6,076 nucleotides of DNA from Lentisphaerota bacterium. GTDB taxonomy: Bacteria; Verrucomicrobiota; Kiritimatiellia; RFP12; UBA3636. The stretch is from contig JAAZAI010000448.1 of assembly GCA_012514445.1 (NCBI GenBank), positions 1 through 6,076 of the forward strand. Reading direction: 5' to 3'. A program made the position numbers and the translations under genes. The notes under the pieces are model-generated. The model did no database searches. It worked only from the letters and a program-made list of their open reading frames with translations, and was not told where the DNA came from. Position 1 is the first letter of the stretch. Every line of letters starts with the position of its first letter. Of this stretch, positions 5,279 to 6,076 are shown one piece after another.

Positions 5279-6076
5279 TCAGCCGAGACGGGCCGCCAGG
5301 TCCTTGAGCTGCTTCTTGAGCGCGGCGGGAAGCTTCGCGCCGAACGTCTCGAAGTGCTTCTGGATCGCGGGGATCACGGTCTTCCAGCCTTCGACGTCGC
5401 AGGAGAGCAGCAATTTCTTGTCCTCCTCCGTCATCTTGAGGCCAGTGAAGTCGATCTCGGTCGGCAGATTGCCGATCGGGGTCTTGACGACCTTGCCCTT
5501 GCCGTCGCAGCGGTCGAAGATCCACGCGAGCACGCGGCTGTTTTCGCCAAACCCCGGCCACAGCCAGTGGCCGTCGGGCGCCTTGCGGAACCAGTTCACG
5601 TAGTAGATCTTGGGCAGCTTGGCGCCCTTGACCTGCCCGATCTTCAGCCAGTGGGCGAAGTAATCGCCCATGTGGTAGCCGCAGAAAGGCAGCATGGCGA
5701 ACGGGTCGAAGCGCAGTTCGCCGACGACGCCGGCCGCGGCGGCGGTCTTCTCGGAGGCCATGGTGGAGCCGAGGAACACGCCGTGCTCCCAGTCGAACGC
5801 CTCGTTGACGAGGGGCACGACCGCGGCGCGCCGGCCGCCGAAGAGGAACGCGCTGATGGGCACGCCTTCAGGATCCTCCCACTCCTTGGCGATCACCGGG
5901 CACTGGCCGGCGGGCGCGGTGAAGCGCGCGTTGGGGTTGGCGGCCTTGACCTTCGAGCCCTTCTTCCAGGGGCGGCGGATCCAGTCGACGCAAGTCTCCG
6001 GCGTCTCGTCCATGCCTTCCCAGTAGATGTCGCCGTCGGGCGTCACGCCGCAGTTGGTGAAGATCGAGTTGCCCTT
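5279..6076 (-). CDS. pckG: Phosphoenolpyruvate carboxykinase (GTP), C-terminal part, cut by the right edge
   Basis: The last 265 residues of GTP-dependent PEP carboxykinase (full length about 600-620). The enzyme interconverts oxaloacetate and PEP using GTP/GDP, in gluconeogenesis or, in some anaerobes, in CO2-fixing fermentation towards succinate. Visible landmarks in order are TNCGVTPDGD with a following YWEGMD, GVPISAFLFGGRR, EAFDWEHGVFLGSTM with SEKTAAA, DPFAMLPFCGYHMGDYFAHW, and the nucleotide-binding segment VNWFRKAPDGHWLWPGFGEN. The GTPase-like P-loop lies upstream, outside the window. The reading frame runs open through the right edge, so the GTG at 6046 is an internal valine codon and not the start. 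At 5564-5566 a tryptophan stands where vertebrate and many bacterial enzymes have the second of three guanine-contacting phenylalanines. The gene ends in two tandem hairpins. Confidence 0.96.
   Translation of the reverse strand, partial: KGNSIFTNCGVTPDGDIYWEGMDETPETCVDWIRRPWKKGSKVKAANPNARFTAPAGQCPVIAKEWEDPEGVPISAFLFGGRRAAVVPLVNEAFDWEHGVFLGSTMASEKTAAAAGVVGELRFDPFAMLPFCGYHMGDYFAHWLKIGQVKGAKLPKIYYVNWFRKAPDGHWLWPGFGENSRVLAWIFDRCDGKGKVVKTPIGNLPTEIDFTGLKMTEEDKKLLLSCDVEGWKTVIPAIQKHFETFGAKLPAALKKQLKDLAARLG

Noticed and set aside
5279..6046. pckG beginning at the GTG at 6046
   Set aside because: Conserved PEPCK residues (FTNCG) continue upstream of this codon to the window edge, so it is internal.

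Overview
The window holds four leftward (minus-strand) genes, one of them cut by the right edge, and two repeat-rich intergenic regions. Overall GC is high. The gene set (GTP-type PEP carboxykinase, FtsK with four N-terminal membrane segments, a RodZ-like protein, and a stand-alone beta subunit of a class I fumarase-type hydro-lyase) fits a Gram-negative-type, probably anaerobic bacterium. Gene content and style resemble the PVC group (Kiritimatiellota/Lentisphaerota-like), but this is an inference from general appearance and not a phylogenetic result.

Layout in the direction of transcription (right to left): (1) 6076-5279, the C-terminal 265 residues of pckG, followed by two tandem hairpins, the second with a U-rich tail. 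(2) 5278-4861, an intergenic region with those hairpins, a three-copy palindromic repeat cluster (5004-5204), a 76-nt element bounded by 10-bp inverted repeats (4927-5002), and a likely promoter for the next gene. (3) 4860-2314, ftsK. (4) 2267-1044, a rodZ-like gene 46 nt downstream. (5) 1047-457, a fumarase/tartrate-dehydratase beta-subunit gene whose start overlaps the rodZ-like stop as ATGA. (6) 456-1, no gene: an A/T-rich perfect hairpin, two identical 87-bp tandem repeats plus a partial third copy, and an A-tract plus TTGACG element that looks like the upstream half of a strong leftward promoter cut by the left edge.

ftsK, the rodZ-like gene and the hydro-lyase gene look like one transcription unit driven from about position 4884. 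FtsK (chromosome translocation at the septum) and RodZ (anchor of the cell-shape machinery) belong together functionally. The hydro-lyase subunit is metabolic, and its [4Fe-4S] alpha subunit is not in the window. pckG ends upstream with its own terminator and is probably a separate unit.

No new defence or mobile system is evident. The least explained material is the repetitive intergenic DNA, where both repeat families consist of hairpin-forming units.
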